Source: Celoporthe dispersa
Lineage: Eukaryota; Ascomycota; Sordariomycetes; Diaporthales; Cryphonectriaceae
Assembly: GCA_016584495.1 (NCBI GenBank)
Contig: WAID01000007.1
Span: 978,001 to 1,042,000 of the forward strand
DNA length: 64,000 nt
Direction: 5' to 3'
This document shows positions 12,063-24,977 of the stretch, one piece after another. Both the position numbers and the translations under genes were made by a program. The notes beneath the pieces are model-generated. The model ran no database searches. It saw only the letters and a list, made by a program, of their open reading frames with translations, and had not been told where the DNA came from. Positions within the stretch are counted from its first letter, which is position 1. Each line of letters opens with the position of its first letter.

Positions 12063-15000
12063 CTAGTCATCATACAAACCCTCATCATCACTACCCGTAC
12101 CGCCCTGAAATGCCGCAACGGCCTTACCCTTTCCTTTATCCCTCCTCGAGAAGGCGTCGCCGTTCACGTTCTCCTCATCGTCGTCGTCGCCGTCAGCAGC
12201 AGTGCCGCCCACCTTGACCCCATAGTCATCCTCGTACTCATCATCGTCATCATCGCTACCGGCGGCAACAGCCTTGCCTTTACCCTTGCCCGTCGCCATC
12301 GCGGCTTTCCCTTTGCCCTTGGCGCTCAGCTTGCCCGCGGGCACGCCGCCAGAGGCCAACCGCCCGGTCAGTTGGAGTGGCGCCGGCGCCGGCGGCCTCC
12401 TCTTCTTCGGCTCCGCCTCCTGACCCTCGCCTCCGTCACGCCCGCCCTCGAACGTGGCCCGGACCCGCTGGTAGTGTGCCAGCTCGCCCGCTGACACGCT
12501 GGGGATCAGCTCGCGGTGCGCTGCCATAAAGTCCTCCTCGGTAACCATGACGGCGATGTCCTCGGGCGTGGCGTGGTGGTCGAAAAAAGTAAGCAGTGGT
12601 GATGGCGTGGGGGGCTTCTTCTTGGGCCCCTCGGCTGCGGCTGCTTCTGCATTGAGCTGCTTGATCTTGGCGTCGACCTTGGCGGACTGGCGGGTGACGG
12701 CCTTGAGCATGGCGTCGCTGCAGAGGGCGTAGAAGTCTGCGCCTGTGTATGTGAAGGGGAGCTTCTCGGCCACGGCGCGGAGCGAGGCTGTCGGGTCGAG
12801 GACGAATCTAGTAGAGAAAAAGGAAGAAAAGGGTCAGCCTACTCGGCTTGTGGGTGGATGGATGGCTTCAAGTACAGGCATTGGGAGAGAAAAGAAGAAA
12901 GAAGAAAAAAAAAGACTTACTTCCTCGTCAGAGCCTCCAGGATCCGCAGCTGCTTCTCATGCGTGTCCGACACGCCCAGGTACAACATCTTGTCAAACCT
13001 ACCGGGACGCAGCAGCGCCGAGTCAAGCAGGTCCGGCCGATTCGTCGCGCCGATAACAAAGACACCACCCGCGCTGTCCTCACCGCTGGACATGCCGTCT
13101 AGCTCGGCAAGGAGCTGGCTCACGATGCGGTCCATCACGCCGCCGCTGTCGCCCTGGTTGCCACGCTTCGGCGCCACCGAGTCCAGCTCGTCGAAGAAGA
13201 CGACACACGGCCTTGCGTCTCGCGCGCGCTGGAAGACGCGGCGCACGTTGGCCTCGCTCTCGCCGATGTACATGTTGAGGAGCTCGGGCCCCTTGACGCT
13301 GAAGAAGTTGAGGCTATACTCGGTGGCGATGGCCTTTGCGAGGAGGGTCTTGCCGGTGCCTGGCGGGCCGTAGAAGAGGATGCCGCTGCGCTTCTTCATG
13401 CCCTTGGCGAAGAGCTCCGGGCGCTCGAGGGGGAGCTGGATTGTCTCCGAGACGGTGTCCTTCACGTTGTCGAGGCCGCCGACGTCGTCCCACGTCACGT
13501 TGGGGATCTTGGGCGCTCCGATGGCGTCAGCAAAGTTCTTGCGCGCAGCATCAACCGCGACGTCGAAATCGGCAGGTGTGAGCCCGCGGGCAGACGGCCC
13601 GCCCGCTACCTGTACGTCGCGGACGGTGGTGTGGGCGTTGAGGGGGGCGGTGGTAGATTGCGAGGTCAGTTTCTCAAGGCGAGACCGTCGCGCAACGACT
13701 GCCCGGTCGACCACATCGACGAGATCGCCCGCAACTAGGGCAGCCGTCTTCAGCGCGACACTGCCCAGGTCGACATCAGGATCCAGGTGCAGGCCTCGGT
13801 CGTCAATAACGTTCTTCAGGATGACTTCTCGTTCCCCTTCGTCGGGCGCGGCCATCTCGAGCTCGTGGGTGAAGAGACCCCGGACCCCATCGGGCACCTT
13901 GTCCACCTCGGTCGTGGTGGCGATAAGAACTCTCGCGTCAGCCAGGATCTCCTTCATCGACGAGACCATCCTGTCAGCCGTGAGAGCCTCGATATGCCTG
14001 ATCAGCAGCGCGCAGGACTCGGGGCCGCAGCTCATAGCTCGCTCGGCCCTGCTCTTCAGGAACCCTTCCGTCTTCACATCGCTGCCGCCCGAGCCCGCAT
14101 CGTTCACGATATCGTACGCGTCCAGGGTAAAGGCGTGAAGGCCAATGTCGAGGCACGCATCCGAGGCTACAGTGGACTTTCCAATGTTTCTCTGCGTTGA
14201 CACGAGCAGGATGGCAAGAGGTGGCATGCTGAGGTGCATGGCCCTCTTGCTCGTGGCCGCCGCGAGCAGCTCGCGCAGTCGCCTCCGCAGGGGCGAGATC
14301 TGCATCCGCTCCGGCTCCAGGACTGCCACCGGGGATGACTGGAGAGCTCTGTCCGGTGGCTTCTTGAGCCCCAGGTAATACCTCCACGTGCTGTCCTTGA
14401 TCCCCGGTATCCGGCTAGTGACAGACCCTGTCTGCTGGAGCAGGGTCATGGAGATGTCAATGCAGGCAACGGAGCCCCAGAGGTCTTCCTCGTGGTCCTC
14501 CTCGGGCTTCTCCTGTCTCAGGGGGACAATGTGCGCGACCTTGAACCACACAACCTCGTCGAGCTTCAGGCCCTGGCCTCCGTTCAGCTTTCTGGACGCC
14601 GCCAGGGACAGAATGTCATCAACGGCAAGACCACCCGCCTCCTGCAGCGTCCTGCCCAGCTGGGTGTCGATTGGGAAAGCGATCAGGTCGCCAGTCTTTA
14701 CGATCCGCAGCTTCTTCTCAAAGTAGTACTTGATACCGGCCATGACAGCTGCTTGCACGTCTCTCTCTACGGACTTGGGCGTTCGGACGTGCCGTAGGGT
14801 GACCTCGCGTGCGTAGGGCGGTTGTGAGGAGCCCGTCAGCTTGGACAGCGGGTTCTTGGCCAGCACGGTTGACCCCCTCTTCAGGGGCGAGATTCGCAGG
14901 TAGGGAGGCGACTCGAGGTTCGCCAACAATATGGGCGACGCGTAGGCTGCGGGGCTCGAAGGCTTCTGGAGCTGTGACTCGAAGAATGAGGGCCGCCTCC

Positions 15001-16613
15001 CCTCGTTTTTGGAGTGGACTATCCTCGTCACGGGCCTGCTCGAGTATCCCTCAGGCAGGCCAAAGACCCTCACGGGTCGCCACTGCGGCTCTTCCTCTGC
15101 CATGTCGCCAAAGCTGCCGAGGCCGAAATGCCCGAACCCGTTCGGCGGCGGCTCCTGCGATGCCTCTAGCCGGACCCAGTCGCCCGAGAAGCAGCCGATC
15201 CTGCTGAGATTGCTGATGTCCACATAGACACGGGCCTCCTCGTCATCCTCCGGCACAACCTTGGGGTGCAGAAGCTCCGGCGGGATGGGTCTCATGAGGC
15301 CCTGCGCCTTGAACAGGCGCCCGCGCGGCCTGTCGGGCCGGGCAGTGGTGGCGGTGAAGGTCGAGAAGACGGACCCGGGGGTGCTGATACCGTTGGTCTT
15401 CCGCCCGCGGCCCAGGGTCATTGGTGTCCCGGCCGCGATGGTCGAGACGCCGCTGGCAGCCGTCGCAGGCAGGGCTGGCGCCTGGAGGGAGATCATGTCG
15501 TCCATCGAGTCGTCCGACAGCTCGTCCTGCTCGTCCATGGAGAGCTCCGACTCCTCCGTCTCGGTCACGCCGCCGCCGTCCGTGGTCTCGGCCTGTATCT
15601 CGTTCTCTGTCTTGTATCTCTCCTCGGCAGCCGAGTAGAACTGGTCGTTGGCGGTGTCCTCGGCATCCTCCGCGACCCCGTTCAGCTGCGACGTGGAGGA
15701 CATTGCGGAGGCCACACGCCCGTTCCGCGAGTGGAGGCGCCCGCGAGAGACGATGATCCTGGTGGTGGGCGACAGGATGCCCTGGGCAACAGGCTCGCAC
15801 AGGGTGACCTTTCCGGGGTTTGGCGGCACGTGGGTGATCGGATGCGGTGCCAAGGGCAGCGGGAACAGGTCGCCCGCGTGCACGACCTTGAGGGTGCCGA
15901 GAGCAACACGGAGAGCTGCCTTTAGGCGACCCTCCGCCGACTGGGCGGCCGTGTCCCTGCCCTTGAGCCGGGCCGAGACGTCGGGGTGGTCCCGGAAGAA
16001 GGTGCCCTCTCCATTCTCCAGCCTCTGTGCGAGCTCGCCCTCCAGGCTGACGAAGACGGTGTCGAGGGACAGGGCGACCACATCGAGCGCCAGGATCTCG
16101 ATCCCGCTACGGCTATGGCTGGAGAGCTTGGAGGGGCGACCTGCTGGAGGCGGGTCGCGAAGCTCTGGAGGGCCAGCGAGGAGGGCGAGAACTGCACGGT
16201 CGAGTGTGCCAGGGCGGCTGACTGCGTGACGGGGACTACGGTCCAGTCGGTGGTCTCGGGCGAGGCGTCAGGAGCCCATGGGGCCAGGGCGACGTGTAGA
16301 ACATCGGGGAGGAGAGGTAGGTTCTCATCCTGCTCGCCATCTGTGCGCCCACGATACAACATATATTAGCACCCTGCAACGAGTCTGTCCGTGTGTGTGT
16401 GTCTGTCTCTGGCACAGCAAAGCATGCAAGGCGCAATACGAACCGGGCCTCAGATGCGGGAACAAGTCTGCGAACAAGTCCTGAGACAGGATGCCAACGT
16501 CTCCCCTTGACGTGGTCGTCAAGGACCAGCCTGGCGGCCACGGGAGGTTTGTCCTGTCTGCGCCTCCTCTTGCGCTTGCGGTGGGATAACTCGACAGGAG
16601 CCGGAGAGGCCAT
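12063..16613 (-). CDS. PEX6: Peroxisomal biogenesis factor 6, AAA+ ATPase (two apparent frameshifts)
   Basis: PEX6 pairs with PEX1 as the AAA+ motor that extracts ubiquitinated PEX5 from the peroxisome membrane. Three exons: 16613-16444, 16340-12921 and 12807-12063. Introns are 103 and 113 nt with GT..AG ends. Corrected length is about 1444 residues, normal for filamentous fungi. Around residue 770 the D1 module has a weak P-loop (QRNIGKST) and a non-acidic Walker B (LLIRHIEAL), as known for PEX6. The D2 module near residue 1010-1210 is canonical: GPPGTGKT, VVFFDELDSVAPKRG, GATNRPDLLD and an RPGRFD arginine motif. The C-terminus is disordered, with Asp-rich and KGKGK segments. Two indels break the frame: one extra base in the four-base run at 16503-16506 (the conserved VKGDVGILSQDLF is split) and one missing base at 16133-16136 (QQVAP|SKLSSHS). 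Both sit in G/C runs. Confidence 0.93.
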
Positions 16614-18376
16614 GACCTCTTGGGAGAAGAGGAGGAAGTCGGGGCAGGGCTGTTTATCGTGAGTGAGGCTGTCGGCAGCTACAGGCAGGGCTGGCTTGAG
16701 GTAGCCTGACCCGAGGTCGCGGCGGTGGTTTCGGAGGCCCGGGAACTATCTCTTGAGCTGCTGGCGTAGGGCTTGTTGCTGTCTTGCGCCCATTGCGAGA
16801 ACCGCCGAGCAGCCGGGAGGAGAAAGAGGGGAAGTTGACAGCGCGACAGACGTGTTCAGCACCAGATCTCTGACGGCGCCGCGATGGCCAGCTGGGAGAC
16901 ACAGTATTCGCAATGGTCTGAGGGCGAGAGGATGGGTGGTCCGGGTGGGAGAGCAACGGTGATGTCGGTGCTGGGCGTCGACAAAGTTGAGAACAACCTC
17001 GGCATCAAGCATAGGCGCGTACTTAGCACCACACGTCTGGGGGGAGACTAGGGTGCCCAGGATAGGCCTGGTAGAAACAGTGGCACACAGGGGTAGTGTC
17101 CTTTTTTTTTCTTTTTTTCTTTTTTTTTTCTCTTTCTCTTTCTTTTCCTCCTTATGATTTGGTAAGCAGCACGCAGTTTTCACATGCACCAAGAGTTGTG
17201 AGTCTTCCAGACACGCTCTACATCGTTTATGCTGACCCAGGAATGTTTCAGGGTGTTCAAGACGCCTTAAAAAAAAACACCCTATGATTCGTCTCAGCGC
17301 GCACTCGGGCAATACTTGGAAATCCCCTCAGCGATTGATCAGGCCAGGCCGTCTCTCTCTGCCACTGCCCTTCTCAGCCCAGCTCGTGCATACCCTTGCG
17401 ATCTATCACCTCCCGGGACATGATCAGCCGTCGGCTCTCGACGACATCACAAGCCTGTTCTTTCATCACGCGTGGTTTGGTCTGATCTTCACATGCCTTT
17501 TAGCTTCGTCACAGCGGCCCCCCCACACGAGGACGACTCAGCAGCCGATGGATAGCGCCGCAGAGGTTGGCCCTCCCCCCCTGCAGAATGACGCAGGGTC
17601 GCCTGCCACTGACCACATAGCGCTGAACTGCTTCGACCCATTGCGCTGGATCCAATTCCTCAGCACACCCTGTACCATCTACATACTGTATGTACTGTAC
17701 CGCTCGATGGCCATCATTGTATGGTACTGTGGTAGCGTGGACAAGGCACGTCCAACATCTATCCGCACACTAAAGTACCACCGCACACGCACGGAAGAGG
17801 ACCGCCCCGGTGCTAGCCCACTCTCCTTTGCTCCCATCTGACTTGGATATTCAGAAGGAGAGAGAGAAGGGGAAAAAAAGGGGGGGAGGGGGCAGTCAAG
17901 GTCGCTAGAGTGGTTTTTCAGTCGACCGGTCCCTTTCAAGAGATGGAAATGACAAGGTTGACGTGCTGACACTGGCGTTGGCATCAACACATTCCCACCC
18001 AGCAGACCTTTTCCTTGGTCTCTTTCTCTCTCTCTCTCTCTTTTTTTCTTTCTTGACAGACCCGCTTCCTTGCGTTTTATTTATTAGTCTGATAATGTTC
18101 TTGGGAAGAGTACCATGACGTGGGTTTTCTGCTGTTTATCATTATCACCATTATTATTCTAATACTGCAATTTGCTGTCCAAGTCTTGTTGGTGTTGTTG
18201 TTCTTGTTGTTGACACTGCTTCCGCACTGCTCTTCTCAGGGAAGAGGCATCTATCTCGACACATATTAACTGCCCCGTGCTGCTATACCTTCTTCACCAC
18301 CACAAGCCTATCGAGAGGAGACGAGACGGGAGCCCCTTATGCATTCTCTCGCCTGTCGCGTCCACGACTCCAAGAG
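16614..18376. promoter_or_regulatory. Divergent intergenic region between PEX6 and the lipase gene
   Basis: About 1.76 kb separates the two start codons, which point away from each other, so both promoters should lie here. A T-rich tract is at about 17100-17150 and a CT/T tract at 18025-18055. A 185-codon plus-strand frame (17284-17841) has one hydrophobic stretch but no recognisable domain, and I do not call it a gene. GTT/TTG-rich sequence near 18180-18215 lies close to the lipase leader. Confidence 0.45.
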
Positions 18377-20855
18377 ATGACCAGCAGCGACTCTACAGCG
18401 CAGGGCGGCACGGCGCGGCCCAGGGGGGCATCGGCGGTAGCGCGCGCCGTCGAGTTCACCAAGCAGGCCGAGAAGCTGTCGCACAAGACCCCTGAGCAGG
18501 GCGACTCCGAGGTTGCTGCCGAGGCCAGGTTTGTCACACCGCTGGACCCAGTCCTCGTCACGAGCGATGGCAACAGGCTGCCCGGCGTGCCGCTGCCCGA
18601 GGCGCACAAGCTGAACAGCCTGAAGAGCGGGCTGGAACAGGACGGCCCGTCACATGAGGAAGAGGAGGACGGCACCACCGCCACCGGCAGCACAGGAGAT
18701 GGCCACGATGCGGCGGCGCAGGGCATCCGTGTGCCCTCCGTATCTAACGGCAAGTCGCTGCAAAAGTCAGCCGGCGGGACACTGCGCAAGGCGATGCCGC
18801 CCTCGCACACGAACCCGCTGTTCCCGCCCCTGCCCCTCTACGGCCCGCCCTCGATCCTGCGAGACCTGCAGTGCGCCACCTTCCGCGTGTCCTCCTTCTT
18901 CCTAAGCATGTCCTTCCTGGGCGTCGTCGTCCTGGGCTCGCTCTTCACCAGCATCCCCACCGTCGCCAGGAACGCGTGGCTGCGCCTGACCCTCCGCAGC
19001 CCGGACAGGGACCGGCCGTTCTACGAGGAGGAGAGGCGGCGCGCGGCCGCCAGGCGGGAGATGGAGCGGAACTGGAAGAGGCGGCCGTCCCAGGAGTGCG
19101 TCCCGGCAGACCACGAGAAGCCCGTGGACAACGACGGCTACGTGCCCACCGAGGGCGGGCCGGACCCGGTCAGGTGCGACGTGGGCTACTACGCCCGCCG
19201 CGTCGGCCTGGACGTCGAGGAGCTGGAGGTCCAGACCGAGGACGGCTTCGTCCTCGACCTGTGGCACGTCTACGACCCACGCGAGTACGAGGCCCTGCCG
19301 CCCGAGGACCGCGGCCCCGGCGGCCCAGACCCCTTCACCGGCGGCTCGCGCCACCGCCACCGCCACGGCCAGGACCAGCAGCAGCAGCAGCAGCAGGGCG
19401 CCAGGCGACGGCTCCGCGACCCGGGTGCCGCCCGCAAGTACCCCGTGCTCCTCATCCACGGCCTGCTCCAGAGCGCGGGCGCCTACTGCGTCAACGACGA
19501 CCAGTCGCTCGCCTTCTGGCTCTGCAAGGCCGGCTTCGACGTCTGGCTGGGCAACAACCGGTGCGGCTTCCGGCCCCGGCACGTGCTGCTCGACTACGGC
19601 GACCCGCGCATGTGGTGCTGGAACATCCGCCAGATGGGCGTCTTCGACCTTCCCGCCCTGACCTCGCGCGTGCTGTACGAGACGGGCTTCTCCCGGTGCG
19701 GGCTCATCGCCCACTCGCAGGGCACCACCGAGACCTTTGTCGCGCTCGCCAAGGAGCAGCGGCCGGAGCTGGGCGAGAAGCTGAGCGTCTTCTGCGCCCT
19801 GGCCCCTGCCGCCTACGCGGGGCCCCTCATCGGCAAGATGTACTTCAAGTTCATGCGCGTCATCACGCCCGCCATGTTCAGGCTCATGTTTGGCATACAC
19901 GCCTTCATCCCGCTCATGATGACCATGCACGGCCTCCTGCCCCCCGGGCTGTACGGGTGGCTGGGCTACAAGGTCTTCTCGTTCCTGTTTGACTGGTCGG
20001 ATACCAGGTGGGACCGTGGCCTGCGCGACAGGATGTTCCAGTTTGCTCCCGTCTATGTCAGCGCAGAGAGCATGAGGTGGTGGCTCGGGAGGGAGTGCTT
20101 CGCGAAGCATGTGAGTTTTTTAGTTTTTTTTTTTTGGTCCTTTCTTTTCTCTCTCTCTCTGCTCTTGGCTGTCCAGCTAGGGAACAAGTTTGACCGACAA
20201 GAGACACGCAGAAATGTATCCTCGCCACCAAAGAAGAGTGGCACGCCGAAGAGCGCGAGGACAACAACACCGACGAACCCCCCACAGCCCGACGCTCCCC
20301 GCCAAGATCCTCCCCCGGCGCCGGACCAGCTCCAGCGCCACCGCCCGACCACCTCCTCGAAGACAACACCACCACCACCGCCCCAAGGGCGCACGCGCGT
20401 GGTACAACGCCCAGTCCCCACCTTTCGCGCTCTGGGTGTGCGGCCGCGACAACCTCGTGGACGGCGACAAGATCCTGCGGCGGTTCGAGCGCGGGCGCGA
20501 GCCCCAGGCGAGGCTGATCCACAGCAGGGTGATCCCCGAGTATGAGCACCTGGACGTCATCTGGGCCATGGACGCGGAGAGCCAGGTGTTCCGGGAGGTG
20601 CGGGAGGTGCTCTGGCGGACGGTGCCGGAGGGGGAGAGGGGCCGGTGCCGGGTGCCTGCTGGGTGTGAGGATGTAGCGGTCTGGGTGGATGACAGGGCGA
20701 AGAGGAGGAGGGGGGGTGAGGAGGGTGATGAGGAGGCAGAGGACGAGGGGGGCGAGGAGACACTGCTCGGCGGTGGTGGTGACGACGGGCCGGAGGAGAG
20801 GGAGGGCGTCGAGGCCTCGAGCAGCAGCAGCGATGAGCTGTCTGCGTCGTCATGA
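18377..20855 (+). CDS. Membrane-anchored lipase of the steryl-ester/triacylglycerol lipase family (one apparent frameshift)
   Basis: This is an alpha/beta-hydrolase of the acid-lipase/steryl-ester-hydrolase group (yeast Yeh1/Yeh2/Tgl1), expected to hydrolyse neutral lipid esters at lipid droplets or ER. Exons are 18377-20110 and 20212-20855, with a 101-nt intron (GTGAGT..CGCAG), about 792 residues after correction. Residues 1-165 are polar and disordered. About 170-195 form one membrane segment (FFLSMSFLGVVVLGSLF). The lipase domain follows: Abhydro_lipase entry VQTEDGFVLDLWHV, oxyanion segment PVLLIHGLLQSAGAY, lid-adjacent VWLGNNRCGF, nucleophile IAHSQGTTET with Ser447, acid region FALWVCGRDNLVDG, and the catalytic His in IPEYEHLDVIW. 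A Gln tract interrupts the domain before the HG motif. After KCILATKEEW the frame is lost and regained at WYNAQSPPFALW; one missing base in the C run at 20381-20384 explains it. The tail is acidic. Confidence 0.87.
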
Positions 20856-21012
20856 GCTTACGGATGGATGATGCGACATGTGTTATGTCATCTAGAATTT
20901 TTTTTGCATCCTTTTTTAATTACTCTTTTCTTGGTCTGGGAGGCTTATCATGTTTGTTTTGGGCGGCATTACGAGGTACTACCCGGCGCAACGGATCTAT
21001 TTTGGAGAGGTG

Positions 21013-21035
21013 CATATATATATATATATATATAT
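21013..21035. repeat. (AT)n microsatellite
   Basis: About 11 AT units downstream of the lipase gene. Confidence 0.9.
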
Positions 21036-24000
21036 CGGTTGTGGTTGGGACTGTAGGATACACAACATAGACCTAAATAGATAGATACACAAGACAGTTC
21101 ATTTGTGTACATGTATACTACGGTACATATTCGCTGTCACAGGCTCTGTTCTGTCGTAGCAATACAAGGGGGTCCCACAAGCGTGATGCAACCTACGCGT
21201 GTCTGGAGGCCGTTTATCCTGCCTACACTCTGGGATCCAAAAAGCGGCCTTGAGTGGTTGTTTGCACGCAAGACAACAACAGTCTAGTAATTCCTCTCTC
21301 TCTCTCTCTGCTCATGGGATCGCGTATCGCCTTATACTTGGATTATATGATGCAGAGTAGCCTGCTTACGTTGGCCGCGTATGTGTGAAGGCCTGAAGTG
21401 GGTCATGTCTTGGACAAGAAGGCGGAGATGAATATAATTGTTTTTTTTTTGTCCTGAAATTCTAGGAGAAAGAGAGAGAAACAGAACGGAAAGGGGGAAA
21501 AGAAAAAAAAAAGAAAAAAATGAGACAAGTTGGGACTGAGAAAGGGGGGAGGTTAGACAGCACTTGGGCATTTGAAGCCATACAAATGTAGACTTTCTAG
21601 GCACTACAAAAGGAAAAGGAATAGAAGGAAGGAGAAAAAAACCAATAGGCTCAAGCTACCTACCAACCATGCGGGAGGCGTATACACACCAGCCCAAGAG
21701 CGCCTGGGCGCCAACAGAGACGCCCGCCTACGCGTTCGCGGTCCCACAAGCTACGTGGCAGAAGAAAAGAAGAATAAAAAGACCAGCAGCGGGCTCTGTT
21801 TTGGGACGTTTCAGGTCGTCGAGGTTGTGCCGGCGCGAGCGTTTAGCACGAAGCGATCTGAGCCAGTCGATGTTGAGAGGACCCCTGGCCCGCGCGTCGC
21901 TGATCTGCGCCCCGGGGGAGGGAGTGAATGGGGGGTCCGACAGAAGCTTCTCGGCGGCTGCGCAGGGACGTTTCTCCACAGCCTTCTCCTGGTGCCAGTC
22001 ACCAAGGCTGGTCTTCCTCCGAGAACTGCCTCTCTTCCAGCTGTGCAGGGCCCCTCAAGCATGAAGGGCCGGTGCTGGGAGGCCCTGATGTTATGGACAG
22101 CGGGGGAGTCATGGACCGCGCGCGCTGCCACTCTTTGCAGGGGGGTGGGGGCGAGTATGCCTCGAGCTAGCAGGTTAAGGCTAACTACCAGATCAGACGA
22201 CAGGAGGCAAACTGGCTGTTTCGAAACGCCGCCCGGGCGCGTTCCTGTTGGTGGTGTTGCCTGTTTCACACGCAAGGTCCGGCGCCGAGGTAAGGCAGCT
22301 GGTCCAGGTCGAGTCTCGCTGATCTTGGCTTGCTATAGCAGGTGGTTCGACCGCACGAGCACCACAAGGGACATTGCATACATGGTAGTAAGCTGATGAG
22401 AGACCCAGATTACCCCATCTACCACTGGGTGTGTGGTACAGAGACAAGGAGGAGGAGGAGGAGGAGGGTGGTTTTCGTGGACTGGACGGAACGGAAGGGC
22501 TCGCGCTGTGTGCTGCAGGGGGGCAGGGGAACGGGAAGGAACCCCCCTGAGGGTGCAACCCCACCTCTTGCCCACCTCAGTGCTAGCGTGGCTAGCGCCA
22601 GTTCCCAGCCGCCCAATGAGGAGCTCCAGACCTCGAGCCGCCAACCTTTTCCAAACATCACCTCTTCTTCTTTCCGTGACCCGACGACCCAGAGCCGGAG
22701 TGCCGACAGTCTTTGGGGGGGGGGGCCGGCAGAAAGAGACTGACGAGCACATTCTCTCTTCACTTGGTCTCTGCTGGGTGGCCACCCGCCCTCCCTCACC
22801 TCTCCGGCCAGACGCTCCGCGGCTCAAACCTACTCAGCCTCGTCTGGTGGTGGCAAACCTCTCTCTCAATCTTTTTTTGCCCCTCCATTTCGAATTTTAT
22901 GCGGATATACACGAGAACAAGGGGGCCCAGAGAGGCAGGCAGCAAGGCTCTGCTTCAGGAAGATGGAAGGCAATTCTGGACAAAAGGCAAAAAAGAAGAG
23001 AGGCGCGGCATGGATGGTGTGTCCTTTCTCATATCAGGCAGATCTTATGTTCGCACCCTGTCGGCTCCCCCTCCCCCCTCCTTTCTTTGGGAGGACTCTG
23101 GCCCTGAACTGTCGATCGTCCGGAGAGATCGTCTCAAGAGCTTGGCGTTTCCCGACGTTTGTTGTATATTCCTCCTGTAAGTGTTTCTCAGATGCGAGTG
23201 ATCTTCTTGAAACCAACCCGCCCCCTCTCTCCCCTCTACCAAGGTGAGAAACGAAACCTAATCGCAGTCAGGGGGTTCAGCCTGTACGACATTCCTATAA
23301 GTGGCGCTGGCGTCGTAACACGACCCTCTCTTGTGGCTGGCCACATCATCTCATCCCCAGGCCTTCTTGTCATGTATACTATGTTCTGGTGTGGAATTAT
23401 GACTAGCCAGGCCGCGCGGGTGGTCCAGGTCTCGACATTTTCCTTTCTGGCTATAGTCGTGGAACCTGGGCCTTGACCTATTTCTCTCTCTCTCCCTTTT
23501 CTCCTTATACGCCGCCCCTAGGACCCTGACAGCCACCCTCTTTTCTTACTCGTCCGGTCCTCGCGGCACCCGGCCAGTGCAGGCAAACATGGGGTCGGCC
23601 CAGAACCTGTCACGTCACGCCTCTCTCTCTCTCTCTCTCACCTCTGCTCTGGCCCGGGCTCTGCTACCTGACTGGCCGGGCTGGCCCCTCCGTGGCAATC
23701 TCCTTTATTTTAAACCATGATACTCGCCAACGGCCCGATAGACAGAGGGTTCTACTAGAGGAGGAGGAGGACCCTTCTCAGGGGACCCGGCCTGTCCATG
23801 TCTCGTCCATATTATCTGGTCGCCTAGATTGGCGAGTCAGAAGTCCAGATGGGCAGCGACAGCCAGAAAAAGACACAACGGCCCTGGTCGGGCGATGTTA
23901 CCACTATAAGCTACATGGTATTTACCACGGTAGCTATGCATGTATCAAGGTACCATGGTGAGTACCCACACCGCTGAGGGTGACAAGGGGGGTCTCACAG

Positions 24001-24909
24001 GTTTGCGGCTCACCGGCAGATCGGCCTCCCTTGTCACCACACCTCCTACTACTGTATAGTATACAGCGGTAGGGTGGAGACTATCATGGGGGTAGTGACA
24101 TCTGCATGGCCTAGAAGCCTTGGTGGCCAGTCAATCCCTCGGTCGCCCAGCCATGTCACGCACAGTATGCGCGGCCTAGCCAAGCCAGCATATTTAACAC
24201 AGCATTCCCGCATGTGGCAGACATGAACGGCACTCTCTCCTGCAGTACGGGCCAGCGATCATCTGTATCTTCTTTCCTTTGGCTGTGGTCAACCTTTTGT
24301 CGTCGACCTCCTCCTCCTCCTTCTTCCCCACCTCACCTGGGCTGGCCCTCAACGTCTGTCTACGTTCCCTCAGCCGTCCTTCCTTCTTTTGGCATCTTCT
24401 GCCCACTTCGCCAACCTTCCTTTGGCACGCACCGCGCACCTACTGTCGTCGTGGTGACAAATTTTCCCAAAGCTGCTTTATTGTCTGGTACAACAATAGC
24501 TGGCCCATCATCTCCGGCACACCACATCATACTCATCTCGAGAAGGTTCCGAGGCCCGCTAGATCCTCCTTCGAGTCAAACTACTCAAGACCATCTCTCT
24601 CTTTTTTTCTTTCTTCTTCTTACCAAGTTCAGTCTTGACTGTCTGCCCTTGGACTTGTTGATTCATCCTGGCCGGTGATTCACACCTCGTTCTCTCTCTC
24701 TACGCCTGCCTGCCTTTTTCTCTCTTCCTCCTGAAGAGCCAGACTAGCCACAGCCAGATCTACTTCTCTTCCTCCCTCGTGCTTCTTGATAGCAGAGCCA
24801 GCCTTCTTTTTTTCAAGATATCTCATACTCTCTCTGTGTTCATTTCTCTCCTGCCCTTTTTATTTTTTTTGTTTCAAAGACAAAAAATAAAACAGTCAGT
24901 CTTTTATTG

Positions 24910-24934
24910 CACACACACACACACACACACACAC
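24910..24934. repeat. (AC)n microsatellite in the GH16 leader
   Basis: About 12 AC units ending 43 nt before the preferred GH16 start codon, so probably transcribed as 5' UTR. Confidence 0.9.
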
Positions 24935-24977
24935 GCCCACACGGGACATGCCTCTCACGACAACATCCCCCGCCACC

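Larger units (their letters stand above)
20856..24977. other. Long gene-free spacer
   Basis: No gene is supported over 4.1 kb. Open frames of up to 274 codons on the plus strand (21572-22396) have no domain, biased composition, and competing frames on the other strand. Features include an (AT)n tract, A-rich and G-rich runs, CT tracts (23622-23639), and inverted repeats near 23908-23957. The last few hundred bases are pyrimidine-rich, like the leader of the GH16 gene. Confidence 0.55.

Noticed and set aside
17284..17841. A 185-codon plus-strand frame upstream of the lipase
   Set aside because: Begins with ATG and has one hydrophobic stretch, but no recognisable motif and no clear codon bias. 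It more likely lies in the lipase promoter or leader.
18902..20110. A 402-codon frame antisense to the lipase
   Set aside because: Composition artefact opposite a conserved catalytic domain.
21572..22396. A 274-codon plus-strand frame in the 4-kb spacer
   Set aside because: Lys/Arg-rich from A/G tracts, then mixed composition, with competing frames on the other strand and no domain.
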